A stretch of DNA of 64,000 nt. Source: Scilla litardierei (taxonomy: Eukaryota > Streptophyta > Magnoliopsida > Asparagales > Asparagaceae). The stretch is from assembly GCA_030789695.1 (NCBI GenBank), contig CM061135.1, positions 109,004,301 to 109,068,300 on the forward strand, read 5' to 3'. The position numbers and the translations under genes are program-made. Of this stretch, positions 22,335-33,950 are shown piece after piece. How positions within the stretch are numbered: the first letter of the stretch is position 1; each line of letters begins with the position of its first letter. The notes beneath the pieces were generated by a model. It was not told the DNA's origin, ran no database searches, and saw nothing but the letters and a program-made list of their open reading frames with translations.

Positions 22335-24190
22335 CTACAAAAGAGGTGTCGTGTGTGACCTTGGACTCCAACAAGGTCCACTAGTGTTAGTCAACAAAGA
22401 TTTAGGAACCCATACTTGTGTGAATTTAATATTGGAGTTCCTATATTTGCAATAGTATGATGTGTGACCAACACTATCACACGTAAAACACTTTGCGTAA
22501 ACATTTTTAGCAATGGAGGGCACATTGTGAAATTTTTTATATTTAGGCTTTTCAACATTTTTAGCACTAAATCCAAGGCCACGTCTATTATTGCCATACA
22601 ATTGATTTCCAAGAATGATATCCAAATTTTGTTTTCCTATGGAAAATCTTTTTAATGACAATTCTAGGGTGGTGACTTTGGATTTCAAGATATCATTTTC
22701 ATTCACAAGCAAAGTGCATTTATTAATGAAAGCTTACTTGTTTTCCTCTTCTTTCTTTTCAAAATCCTTCATTTTTACTTTAAGTTCAAGATTTAGCATG
22801 TTAATCTTTTCAGAAAGCAATTCATTTTCAACTTCAAGCTTTATCTTATCTAGCTTATACATGCTAATATCATTTAATAAAGAGGGACATGAAAGACAAT
22901 CAATTTTTTCAGGCAAGCTAGCTTTCTCTTTTTCTAACATGGCAATGGTAGATTTGCATGCAACAAGCTCTTGTTTAAGATTTTTCATTTCTATAGACAT
23001 GTCATACTCAGTTTGTTGCATATCAAAATTATCATTTCTATAACATTCCACATCAGCTTCTAGCTCATCAATTCTATGTTGCATTCCTTTACAAATTTCT
23101 AAAAGTTCGGCTTTAGTGGGAGATTCTACCTCATTGTGTTTGGCCATCAATGCCAAGCCGGAGTAGATTTCAACTTCCTCCTCATCCTCGGCTTCGCTAT
23201 CCATGTCCCACGTCAGCACTTTCGTTTTTTCTTTTGCAACTTGAGCTGTGTGTTGTTGTGGGCAATCTTTTATGTGGTGCCCTTTCTTCCTGCATTTAAA
23301 ACATTCACTTCTATTAATAGCTTTCTGATCATAGGAATTTCTACCAAAATTAGCATTATTAGAACGAATGAACCTTTTTCCCATCTCGGTTCTTCCTTGA
23401 TCAGTCTGAATGTATCTCCTGAAATTTCTGACCATTAAAGCTTGCTCCTCATCAAGATCGTCATTGTTAGCTTGAAGAGCTAATGGTGTGGAAGCTTTGG
23501 TCTTCTCTTCAGGTTTCTCTCTGGCTTCTATACTCTGCAACTCAAGCTCGTGTGACATTAGGTTGCCTATCAAGTCCTCCACTTTCATTATTGATAAGTC
23601 CTTAGCTTCTTGAATAGCGGTGACTTTAGGCCTGAACGAGCTCGGTAGCGCCCTTAATATCTTTCGTACCTGTTCATGGCTAGAGTATGGCTTACCGAGG
23701 GAACTGGATTTGTAGACGATGTCCGTGAACCTCGCAAACATCTCTTTCACATATTCTGTTGGTAGCATGCGGAAGCTCTCGTATTCTGTGCTCAGCAACG
23801 CAAGTCTGGATTCCTTCACTTGCGATGTTCCCTCGTGTGTCACCTCCAGAGTGTGCCAGATTTCCTGCGCAGTTAGACAATGTGAGATACGATTAAACTC
23901 ATATTTATCAAGAGAGCATATAAGCGCATTCATAGCTTTACCATTAAGAGTATAAAGTTTCTTATCAGCTAAATCCCACTTGTCTTTAGGCTTATTCATA
24001 ACAGTGTCTTCAATTTTAATAGTGGGTAGACTATAACCATTTTCAACAATATCCCACACATCATACTCAACAGACACTAAATATATTTTCATCCCAGCCT
24101 TCCAATATGCAAGTCTACACCGTTAAACTTAGGTGGACGTGCTATAGACTGACCCTCAGCAAAAGCACAATCAGATATATTCATGGTCAT
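22335..24190 (-). pseudogene. Element Z gag (UBN2, two zinc knuckles), broken by one frameshift and one stop
   Basis: The reading starts at ATG 24190. PPKFNGVD is followed by a one-base deletion near 24108 before AYWKAGMKIYL. The UBN2 core follows (KAMNALICSLDKYEFNRI, IWHTLEVTHEGT, VKESRLALL, PSSFRPKVTAI), then a CCHC knuckle CFKCRKKGHHIKDC, a long charged coiled-coil region, and a second CCHC CFTCDSVGHTSYYC near 22.49-22.43 kb. An in-frame TAA at 22734-22736 replaces a probable Gln codon; the frame is otherwise open. The tail ends WVPK..., as in SIRE-like gags. It would coat RNA and form particles; it may act for itself or for related RNA. Confidence 0.85.
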
Positions 24191-24213
24191 CTAAAAGTCT
24201 AGACTAGATCCTC

Positions 24214-24231
24214 TAAACTGGCTCTGATACC
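24214..24231 (-). promoter_or_regulatory. Primer-binding site of element Z
   Basis: Reverse strand TGGTATCAGAGCCAGTTT, the complement of the 3' end of plant initiator tRNA-Met, three bases inside the 5' LTR. Confidence 0.85.
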
Positions 24232-24234
24232 ACT

Positions 24235-26201
24235 TGTTGGATCTGGATCGTAGCCTAGAGGGGGGTGAATAGGCTAATAAAAATATTCATGCAACCCACG
24301 AACAATCCCACGCAGTTATAGGCACAGACAGGGCAATAAAATAGCAATCACAGAATACACACAGATTTACCCTGGTTCGGTCGTCCCCACGACCTACTCC
24401 AGCCCCCGAAAGCAACTACTAGATAGATATGTAATCAAGTACAGCTACAATGAGTCAAGATCCCAAATCTACTCTCACCTAGCTCGTACGCACACCACGT
24501 GCTCTACACTATCAATCTAGTCAGATGCTCTCCCTCCGTGACGACTCACAAGTCGTCAGGTCCCCAAAAAGTAACACAAAAGGTAATGTTTCCCCTACGA
24601 AGAACTAACACAAATATGACACAATATAATAAACAAGAGAGTTTAGAATGCTCAGATTGTGTAGCGGTGTTGTCTTCGTCAATCAGTACGGGTCAGATCT
24701 CGTCTGACGTAGATGTAGATGTCTCCTCGACACCAGCAACTCAGGTTGTGGCGATGTCTCTTGCAACTTGCGGCTTTGCCCCTTCTCTGAAATTTACAGC
24801 AAATGGATATTGGGCACTTGGGTTGAGGCAATAATATTTCCTGGGAATTAGCGTAACTTCCTCTCTGCTCTTGGTAATCACAACACAAAGAATTCGGCTG
24901 CGGCTTTCTCCTCTAATTTTTTGTGCGGCAGCCTTCAATTAGATTTTCGTTCTCAATTGATTGTCTGGCTTGCAAACTTGAATTCTTCCTTGATTTCCTG
25001 CACACAACCTCTAATAAACTTTGGTTTAATAAAGAGTTAAAGCACTTACCTTTTGCCCATTGGAAATCAAAACTTTCGGATGCCTGTGTGCATTCAACAA
25101 AAAATATTGCGCCGCCTCTTTTTATTGAGATGTTGTTCTTGTGGCCGCATGAATTTTGCTCCTCGAAAATTTGTTGAGACTTGAGACTCACGGTCCAATA
25201 TTGCGGCTGGAAGCAATCTTGTACTCTTTGGTGCCTGCAGACAATTACAAGGGAAGTTAATGAATAGCAGGCAATTAATAAAAAAAACTTAGTTTACTCG
25301 AAGTTGCTCCTCCCTCTAGTCAAATATTTCGGCTGGCCTTGTTTTGTGCTTTTGCTTTGGTTGACTCCTCTCTCGTCCCCTCTATTGTTCATTCAGGATG
25401 AATTCGGTAGCATCATCAAAAGGGATACCCCATAATAATTTCGTGCGCCCCCCTCAGGATGAATTTGATTGATCAAAGACGCGGCTTGCTGAGGATCTCT
25501 TGTGTGTGTATGGAAAAAATACTGCGCCTCTCTCTCTAGATCAAGTTCTCCCCTTTATTTTTTGTGCTCCTGCCAACAAAGATAATGCACATGCTCTTAG
25601 AAACAATTGGCCAAGAGATTTTTTAGAGGAGGCCTTTTTCCTGGGAACTTGAAGAAGGGGGGTAGAGGGCGGCTCCTCTAAAATTTCGGCTCTCCCCCTT
25701 TTTTTTAATTTGTTGGCTGCTGCACTCAATAAAATTCTGAGAGCTGCTAGGGTTTTTTGTTGGTTGGCCCTTTTTTAATTGATTTGGTCTGTGTTGGTTT
25801 TTTTTATGGCCTGTGTTGTTTTTTTGGCCTTTTTTAATTCTGCCGCACTCAATAGGATTTTTTGGCCTGTGTTATATTAAGCCTAATCCAATGTCATGTT
25901 GATGCACTTATTTTGCAGCACAATGACCAAGCATATATATGTACTTATATAAGTATGTAATAAAAACTTGGTACTCCCCTGTTCTCCTTTGCGCATTGAC
26001 CAAGTCCTCTTTGCTAAGCGCATAGCTCTTTTTGACATAGTCCAATTTCTATGTGTACAGTAATTCCTCCATCTCTTTGAGTTAGCCATCATTTGGATAT
26101 TTACGTCCGTGCCACTCCTGCAAATACTTAACACACACATCAGATCGTTCACAACTGTTTGTCATCATCAAACCATAAGTCCTAGATCGTTGTTTCCAAC
26201 A
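24235..26201 (-). repeat. 5' LTR of element Z
   Basis: 1967 bp, TGTTGGATC...TTCCAACA, nearly identical to 19046-21008. The GACGACT/AGTCGTC hairpin is kept with a changed loop (CACA, about 24540-24557). Confidence 0.9.
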
Positions 26202-26206
26202 AAGAG

Positions 26207-27193
26207 ATCTCCCTGAAAGGGAGCCATAAGCTCTGTGGGATTGTCCTTAGCATCAGTGGAAGCATGGTCCTCTGCAGGATGCTCAGCCTCTGTAGAAGGT
26301 GGGGATGGCTGCGGTAGCTCAAAAGGAGGGGGGCACAATTCGGGCTCCGTCTGTGTGCAGATGTCATCGTCCAAAGTCACGTCCTCCTCGATAGTCTGCT
26401 CCACTACTGTATGCATGACCTCCACAATAATATCCCCTGATGGTATAGGCTGCTTTGACTCTGGTGGGTGGCAGGGGAAGGCGACGACGGCATAAGGTGG
26501 CTCTATAGGCTCATGTATCTCGACCATGGTGTAAAAATGGGTCTTGTGCCCCTCAATTAGAGCGTAGACTCCATCATCAATTGTGCCTGTGGAAGAGATA
26601 AAATGAGTAATAATGTTTTGAAATTCAAGCTCAAAAGGATCACCTGCCGTTATTGTCAATGGACCGGAATTTCGAACTATGTCGACAATGTTTCTCAATA
26701 GGTCCGTGTATGTGTCCTCCTTTGGCAACTCAGATGTCTCTATTTGTGGAGTGTTGATGGTATAAAGGTGGATATGATCACCTTCAAGTGAAGCATACAC
26801 TCCATCTATGATAGTACCTGCACTAGAGACATTAGCCATAACAAAATCGATGAATACTTGGTCGGTTGGCTTACTTACCGTAACAGTTAGTGAACCGGTA
26901 GATCGAGCATCATCTATCATTTGCTCCAAGGCTGCTGCCAACTGCAAATCACTGAACTTTCTCACTTGCATCCTCTTCAGAAACTCACGTGGGGGTCCCC
27001 TTAGCCTTTTAGTGAAGATATCAAATAGCGTGGAGTCATTCCACTCAAGGTCTGACTCCGTCTGGAATATTCCTAACATTCCTTCAAACCTAGACAAGGC
27101 TTCCCCGAAGGATTCTCCATCAGCCTAATAGAATGTAGCGAGATACATGTAGGATTGTATAGAGCCTGCTCGCATTTTCTTTGGAAGCACCAT
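26207..27193 (-). pseudogene. Element Y gag-like ORF, N-terminal and middle part, with internal duplication
   Basis: The frame opens at ATG 27193. It reads YLATFY, then TAG at 27125-27127 (Gln expected), then ADGESFGEALSRFEGML, which matches the ADGES..EA..RF block of Ty3 Athila/Tat gag. After DSTLFDIFTKRL the sequence departs from standard gag. Two copies of a ~50-residue module follow: one with LTVTVSKP, GTIIDGVYASLEG and HLYTI, the next with LTITAGDP, GTIDDGVYALIEG and HFYTM. A Pro-rich, acidic segment leads to the Z insertion after ...PFQGDLF. With the 18626-19045 part it makes one long ORF with a single nonsense codon. I do not recognise the duplicated module. Confidence 0.7.
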
Positions 27194-27384
27194 CGCTGCA
27201 ACAACTGTACCTGATCAAGCAAAGTAAACAACCTGGAAAATACGTCAGTGGTACAAAGAGAGATAAAGATAATAATAGTAGCAGGTGGTGGGAAAAAAAA
27301 TCTCTCTCAATGTTTTTTTTTGATTTTTTTTAATGTAGTCTAATCAACCTAATTGTGACAAATTGGCACCCAACGGGAAACACC

Positions 27385-27402
27385 TCCCCGGCAACGACGC
27401 CA
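27385..27402 (-). promoter_or_regulatory. Primer-binding site of element Y
   Basis: Reverse strand TGGCGTCGTTGCCGGGGA, one base from the TGGCGCCGTTGCCGGGGA site common in Athila/Tat elements (tRNA-Asp class). It lies just inside the 5' LTR. Confidence 0.8.
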
Positions 27403-27408
27403 AAAACT

Positions 27409-29483
27409 TGGTCGGCCCCGGATACACACCCGGAGAACGATTGTAGTTTTACCGCAAGTGCACGGTCGAGTGGCGAGCGGGTATCGAACACGAGGAGGTG
27501 GTGTTGGCTCCAATCTATCCTAGATTGGGTTGACTACGAATGTTTTATTGGTGGATGTGGTTATGGAATGATGTAATGGAAATGGTGGTGGATGTCGGTG
27601 TCGGTGATAAAGAAGTCGGTCAAATATCGATTCAAATACAATATAATAAAAGTGTCTAGGGCTAGGGAATCCCCACTACGGGTCGGCATTCATCCTTGTG
27701 AATCGTGAGTCTCAATATTACTAGACTTGCGTTGAGGTGAACTAGTCGTAACTGAATAGAGAACCAAGCTCACGCTCTCGCGCTATTGCCGGTCTATAGC
27801 AACCTAGATTAGGGCCCAATCTCTTGCAAACCCTAACCTAAGCCACTAGCATGGAGATCGACATCATCGTCCAATCGCCCCTCGAGCCCACTCTCATGCA
27901 AACTCGAGTTACGATCAAGGTTGGGATAGTTCGTATTCGTCCAATCTCTTGCAAACGAATATGGGTATAGATTTATAATAAAAATCCTAGCTTTGGTCCA
28001 ATCTCTTGCAAACCACGTCTAGAGAATCCCGATTATAAACCTAAATCTAATATCTAGGCCTTCCCATCGATTAGAATCCAATCTCTTGCAAACCCCAATC
28101 GATGGAAATCCCTAGCTATCCGTAATAAATCAATCACAACCTAACCCCTTTAGAAATTCTAGCAACATTTCAATTCATTCATCACAAATATGAAATTAGA
28201 TCCATAGGGTTCATCCCCATGCCCTAGAACATTAAATCTACTCAATCATAGCAATAATGATAGAGAAATCGATAAAAAACATTGCTTGCATATATAAAGA
28301 TATCAAAACAAGGATTCAAGCAATAAGAACAAAATACTTAGCTTTGATGAAGATCTTCAATCCAAACTACAAGCTTTTAGATCCAAGAGGGGGCCTAGGG
28401 CATGGCCTAACCTCTAAAATAATCACTAATAAAACATATGGGAACCTCCTCTAATGGTGGCTACAAAACCCTTATATAGTCCCCCAAAACCCTAGCAAAT
28501 AACCCTAGAAAACCCCCAAAATCGTGCCCAAAAATAGCCCAAACCGCAACTTAAATCTGGGCCCAGGCCGCACTCGGCCGAGTGTAACATGTGACCCGGC
28601 CGAGTGGAAATTCCAGCACTGCGGCGTCAACTTGCAGAAATTCTCCAGATTTCATCCGACCTCCGATTGGTGTGTTCTTGGTGGTGTTGGAACAATCATG
28701 AAGTCTACTATCCATAACAAATATGAGAAAAATACTTTGATTGCTGGAATGATAGCAGATTTCAAAAGAGTAAATGGTTGTCTGAAAATCTGGGCGCTGC
28801 ACATCCTCGGCGTCACTCGGCCGAGTGGGATTCTTCACTCGGTCGAGTGACAGACCCTGTAGAAAAGCAGTAACTTCGAGGTCCTCAGGGGTCTGTCTCT
28901 GGGGGTGGCTCGACCGAGTAGCTTTCATCATTCGACCGAGTGGTAATGTGTACTCGGCCGAGTCGGAGCCGCCAAAAGCCTGTACATTTCCAGTAAGTCA
29001 GCCATTTTTTATGAAGGATTTTCCATGCCACTCGGGCGATGCGATCTTCATACTCGGTCGAATGGGATATCGTCCCTCGGCCGAGTGCACGCCCAATTCC
29101 TTCTGTGGTGCGTGTCCGGTCTGGTCGGCCGAGCGGGCTTTCTTGCTCAGCCGAGTGTGAGCTTCACTCGGCCGAGTGGCATGCTGTAAATGCCCAATCT
29201 TCTCCGTTTCTCCTCCTCGTCGCTCCTATGAAGTTCTTTCCTTCTCCACTCATCCTCTAACGCTGATAACTCCTTAATAAGGCCATGAGCGATGCTCCGT
29301 CACGCGTGCAAGTCCTTTAAGCTCATTTTTGCTCCCAATTGCTCCATATTTCCTGAAATCCGACAAAAACAAGAAATAATGAAAAGTAACACAATATCGT
29401 CGAATACTTGTGAAAATCGCAATAGGAGCAATCGAAATGGCGTGAAAACATGCAGAAAAAAGGTGTAAAATATGGAGGGACCA
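27409..29483 (-). repeat. 5' LTR of element Y
   Basis: 2075 bp. Plus-strand ends TGGTCGG...GGACCA: compared with the other LTR both ends have changed, yet remain inverted to each other. It carries second copies of the leader hairpins (about 27808-28107) and the CTCGGCCGAG array (about 28570-29185). Confidence 0.9.
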
Positions 29484-30648
29484 GTCATGCGCATCAATCG
29501 CACGGCTGTGCTCCATTTGTGTAACCTGAAGCCGCTGGAGCTGATTCAAGATCTGGCATGGCCATGCAGCTTCACTGCACCATCTTGCGTAATTCGTGGA
29601 ACAATGTAACCCTAGGTTACCTGGCAGTGGCACGGCCATGTCGATTAGCGACATGGCCGTTCGCCTGTCATTTTGCAGGTTTCAGACCTGAAATTTGCTT
29701 GTACATTGGGGGTATAAATAAGATTTTTATGGGCTGGGGAGTTCTTTCCTAGGTTTTCTTCCCCTTTTGGGGGGGCTGCTTCTCCAGGGGATTTGTAAAG
29801 ATTTTTATTGCGCTATCATTGTATTGAAGTTTGATTTCTAAATATTTTTATGAGTATTGTTCTTAATCTTTCACATTGCTATTTTTGTAATGTGTTTTTT
29901 CTTTGATTTGTTTGTTATTTATATTTATACTTAGTGAGTAGATTTTCTTACCTAGGGCAAGATTGAACCCTAGTGTAGATCATTTGTGTGGGTTGATCAC
30001 CCCACCCCAAATATTCCTCTATTAGATTATTACTAGGGCATTGTGTTGGATATATGCTTACAACGATTTTATCATTAGGATGCTACTTACCTTTAGTCCT
30101 CGACGAGAAATCATGACTTGATTTAATGCCCTTAGTGATGGATCAATTTTCTGATAATAAGGCTCTGACGAGACATCAGAGTAGGTTATTAGAACAATTT
30201 GAATAGTGACTTCTGATAAGACATCGGAGTCCCGATAGAGATCCATGCCATGCTCCGAGTTCTCTCACACGGCTAGACAGGGAGAGGACGAGGATTGAGA
30301 CTAAACCCTCATCAACAACTTTATTCTTTTAGAGTGAGAAGATATATTAACCCCGCATTTATTATGCACTAAAGGGCATACTTAGATCTGGCATCTTTCC
30401 CTTTTCGTTATTTTTAGCATAATTCTCCAATCTCCGATATCATCTACTTAACTAATTAGATCCCCAATTAATCGGTTAGACCTGGTATCTTTCCCTTTTC
30501 GTTATTTTTAATATAATTCTCCAATCTCCGATATCATCTGCGTAGCTAACAGATCCATAATTAATCGGTACTCAACCACTGCCTCCCTATGTTCCACCCA
30601 TAGGCTACTATAACATCGTACGCTTGCGGTTACTATAACATCACAACA
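29484..30648 (+). repeat. Element X LTR, right part (U3 end, TATA, leader)
   Basis: Begins with the second copy of the Y target duplication. Palindrome pairs GCACGGCTGTGC, GCATGGCCATGC and CACGGCCATGTCG...CGACATGGCCG lie at 29489-29662, plus GTAACCCTAGGTTAC at about 29606-29620. A TATAAATA box is at 29713-29720. Downstream hairpins: CTCTGA/TCAGAG with loop CGAGACA (30163-30181) and TTCTGA/TCGGAG with loop TAAGACA (30211-30229). The LTR ends ACAACA at 30648, before AGTTTTTGGC. Confidence 0.65.
30383..30570 (+). repeat. ~95-bp tandem duplication in the X LTR
   Basis: Two copies beginning TAGAYCTGGYATCTTTCCC at 30383 and 30478, each ending ATTAATCGGT. It lies just upstream of the PBS. Confidence 0.85.
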
Positions 30649-30675
30649 AGTTTTTGGCAACGTAGCTAGTGAGGA
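30649..30675 (+). promoter_or_regulatory. Degenerate primer-binding site of element X
   Basis: AGTTTTTGGCAACGTAGCTA aligns in position and first ten bases with the AGTTTTTGGCG site of element Y; the rest has diverged. Confidence 0.5.
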
Positions 30676-30969
30676 AATCGGCTTGATATTGATTCAATCA
30701 TGGATTTGTTAGACTCCCGCATAAAAAATTATAAACAAAATAAAATTTACCCCCACCCCACATTTTTACTGCTCATTTTTATTCTGACAATCTCTTTCTA
30801 GTTCTTCTATTTTCATAGCCAGATGAACTTGGAGCTACGATGTGGATGCAGGCGAGACATACACCAATGACTTCGATGTCTCCACATATCAGAGTGCTCA
30901 GATGGAAAGCATATGACCATTTTCTGTAGGTTGTAGAGAGCTGTGAGATTTGCAGTCTATAGGGACATG

Positions 30970-32660
30970 CCGCTGATATTTGCCAATACAATACCATCCC
31001 TTATGACCCACCTATAACCACTACCCAGATCACTCCTATCAATATCCTACAACATAAATGCCACCACCACCACCAGAAGAATCAAACCATGAAACCATGC
31101 TAACCAAATTTTTTGCAAACCAAGGCTTGCAGACTTCTCCTTCTCTCACCACTACGATCGACACCCATATAAACAGATTGCCCAAAATTTGAGCCAGATT
31201 TCCAAATCAGAAGGGCGTCTCGAACTGAATTCATGGGGTCAAATCTTTGAGATTACACCAAAGGAGGGGGGAGCATCTGGAAGGACCATTTGGATTGGTA
31301 CATACGTCTATCGTCATTCTATGGTGTGGCAGATGAGAGTCTAACGCATCGCCAGCCACTTGCACTTCGGGAGGTAATCTATCTAAACAAAATTTTGTCG
31401 ATTTTAATATAGATTCATCCTCTTATGCAGGTGATACCATTGAGACGTATCACGCCAATGACATCATCCAAAGCTACACTTCCGATGATGATGAAGTAGG
31501 GATGGCAGTAAAGGCCCGACCCGCCCAGCCTGACCTGGCCCGACCCGGTTTTGACCCGGCCCGACCCGGCCCGCAGCCGGGTCAGGGCAAGCTTGGGCTT
31601 TGTATGCACCCTGGCCCGCCCCGGCCCGCCCCGGTAAAGTATAGAGGTTCTAAAAAACCTTACTATTTTGATGCGGACCATGCAGTCAGCGAATAACCCA
31701 TAACTCATACTCTATTCCACGATTCTCCTAATTGGGCCAATTCCCAATTCCAAATTACCAAATAAATCAAAATTCTCCCAATTCACAAATAAAATTTTTA
31801 TTTGGGATTCATAATGGATGGGACTAATGGCCCGACCCGACCCGGCCCGACCCGGCCCGACCCGGTTTTGATAAGAAAGAACCCGCCCCGCCCCGGCCTG
31901 TAGATGAGACAGGGCAAGCTTGGGTAGTTAAATACCCGCCCCGCCCTGCAATATTGACATTCCTACAATGAAGTGGATGATGAGATGTTTGTTAGACTTG
32001 GTGAACACTAGATCTGATACTATTCAAATCTATTTAACGGTTGTATGGACCCGGGCAAAATCTCTGAAATAAAAGAGCACATGCCATCCTTCTCCGTCGA
32101 TCAGGTCCCCTATTTTGAGCCATGCAAGACCACTGAGAGGGATGTGACACACATACCTACTTGTGAGGAGGGCGTGCACACGGCAAGGATACGATGATTG
32201 ATTTCAGTGAGCCTGAACAATTTCTACCTCCATTATTACTGCCACAGCCACCCTCCTTTACACCAGAGCATGAGCATCACCATAACGCCATTAAAGGAGA
32301 TCTATTGAACCATATGCACTCCTTTTCTGAATCTCATACTTTCAGTCCGTTTTAGATTCAGATATTTCTAACACAACGTATCACATACAATCACCGGATA
32401 TATGCTTGGTTGTGCCAGCACCTGACCATTCAGAAAATGAGACGAATGGGGATCTGATCGTACTTGTCCCCGAGAGTAGCGAAACTTCTCCAGGGAGTAT
32501 TCGTCAACATATTCAAATTTTTCCTACAATTTTTGACGATTATCTCTGGAATGATTTCAAAATGGGGAATAAATTGTCACAGCTTGTATCTTGCAGGTTA
32601 TAGGTGGACACCTTTAAGGGATGCAAGGAGCTATGTTGCTTGGGCCTAATGATGTTTGTG
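30970..32660 (+). pseudogene. Element X gag-like pseudogene (interrupted by a hAT-like element)
   Basis: Block 1 (about 30970-31250) contains PYDPP and TKFFANQGLQT...DTHINRLPK, resembling the C-terminal region of Athila-type gag. Block 2 continues after the miniature insertion (31966 onward) with DDEVDDEMFVRLG. Near 32540 it has a FDDYLWNDFKMGNKL segment that matches the end of the Y ORF. Many stops and frameshifts. No pol domain follows. Confidence 0.5.
31497..31965. mobile_element. hAT-like miniature element, copy 1
   Basis: Ends TAGGGATGGCAGTAA and ATATTGACATTCCTA are imperfect inverted repeats. The interior is made of GC-rich CCCGACCCGG / GGCCCGCC runs around a 190-bp AT-rich centre. Flanking 8-mers tgatgaag and caatgaag match at six of eight positions. 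It is about 469 bp, non-coding, and homologous to 55109-55634. It is inserted in the X gag relic. Confidence 0.75.
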
Positions 32661-33950
32661 GAGTAAAGCAGCTGGTTGAGCCACGTAAGCGCAGAAGGAG
32701 CAACTTCCCACTCCATTGAAGATCATCGATCAGTAATGTAGATATTTTATATGCTTTCTAGAATAGTTTCTTAATAATCACGTCCTCCTCTCGGTAGCGA
32801 GAGGAGCATATTAAGATTTAGAATCTAATAATGAATCTCGATCCCCTATCGATGCACACAGGATATCAACTTGACCCTAACAACCCTATACATGCCAACC
32901 TCCTAATTCTAGCTCCGATCTCGACAATATTCCCCCAACCATAATTGAACCTTTGCTATTCACATCCCTAATTTTTAGGGCGATGCTTCTTTTTAGCTTG
33001 GGGACGGCTCTCCCATGCATTCCATCATTTTCCATGTACTTAGTGCATTCACATAACATACCCCATTTCATCATCCTCTTTTCCCTCACACATATCTACC
33101 CCCATATCTTCTATTCCTCTAGCATTGAGGACAATGCCTAGTTTTATTTTGGGGAGACATTTCACTCTTAGCTTGGGGAAGAAGCCCGCCTTGCACCACA
33201 TCACCTGCATTCATATGTTTTAAGTTATTTTTGCATCCCTGCATCATGCATGCATTTGCATATACTTAAAAATAAAAAATGAAAAAAATGAAAACCTTGA
33301 AGAAATGATCCCTCGAGGTCAATTCCTCTCGTGTGTAATTTCATTTATGCACTTAATTAGAATCATTTCTTTCACGTATATCTGAATATTTTCGTTTATG
33401 ATTTTTTTGTTCTCTCTTTGTGATTTCATTTTTAACCTCTCCCATAATTAAATACTAGTTTCCGGTTTTATCTTTTACAGGCTGGTTTGATTGTTTATTC
33501 AACTCTTGGAATACACGAGTCTAGGATTCACCAATCGTGGGCCTAAGCTTGATAAGAATTGGTTGTGGACATAGATTAGCTCCCCCTTAGACCTTGTATG
33601 ATTGATATGCTCTCTTCTATTAAAAAATAAAAAAATGATGATGAAAAATGAATTCCAAAAAGCGGAATAGGATAAGCACACCGTTTCCCCAACCTCACCA
33701 AGTAGCCGGATCGATGTGCCTCAGAAAGCATTGGAGATTCGCATAGAAAAATGAGATTTGCACTATATAAGAATAATAGGTCTTAGGCAATTCGAGAGAG
33801 TATGCCCGAGGGGCCCATCTTGGCCCAATGCCCTAGGTACGTATAAGTCGGGAGTCATTGGTCGAAATCTCACTACATGAATCGCCTAGGTCCGATGTAA
33901 ATAAAAAATGTGTGTGTGTGCGCGCTTATGTGTGTGTGTGTGTTTGTGTG
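32661..33950 (+). other. Non-coding 3' region of element X
   Basis: AT-rich. It contains CATTGAGGACAATG (about 33123-33136) followed by ATTTTGGGGAGA and then TTAGCTTGGGGAAGAAG (33170-33186), two PPT-like stretches as in Y. A (TG)n microsatellite lies at 33909-33951. No LTR follows. Confidence 0.5.

Larger units (their letters stand above)
19046..26201 (-). mobile_element. Element Z: LTR-gag-LTR (TR-GAG-type) Copia-derived element
   Basis: LTRs at 19046-21008 and 24235-26201 are flanked by the TSD aagag (19041-19045 and 26202-26206). PBS and PPT are both present. The 3.2-kb internal region carries a Copia-type gag only, with no pol sequence. This is the layout described as TR-GAG: non-autonomous terminal-repeat elements with a gag. 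The two LTRs look very alike, so insertion is recent relative to Y. The gag has one frameshift and one nonsense codon. Confidence 0.9.
14375..29483 (-). mobile_element. Element Y: complete non-autonomous Athila/Tat-like LTR element with one gag-like ORF
   Basis: LTRs at 14375-16451 and 27409-29483 are flanked by the 5-bp duplication gtcat (14370-14374 and 29484-29488). The orientation is set by the PBS (27385-27402, reverse strand) next to the right LTR and a polypurine tract next to the left LTR. Without the Z insertion the internal region is only about 3.8 kb. It holds a single gag-like ORF and an AT-rich 3' region; no protease, RT, RNase H or integrase. LTRs differ at many scattered sites, so it is older than element 1. 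It must have relied on proteins from other elements. Confidence 0.85.
13862..33950 (+). mobile_element. Element X: Athila/Tat-like LTR retrotransposon, gag-type only, split by Y
   Basis: The 5' LTR is in two parts (13862-14374 and 29489-30648). A degenerate PBS of the TTTTTGGC class starts near 30650. Gag-like blocks lie between 30.97 and 32.65 kb, followed by the ATTGAGGACAATG and ...TTGGGGA-type 3' UTR hallmarks of Athila/Tat elements (33.1-33.2 kb). No protease, RT or integrase is seen between gag and 3' UTR, so it looks non-autonomous. A 3' LTR was not found, and the right boundary near 33.95 kb is approximate. It carries two later insertions: Y (14375-29483) and a hAT-like miniature element (31497-31965). 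Confidence 0.55.
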
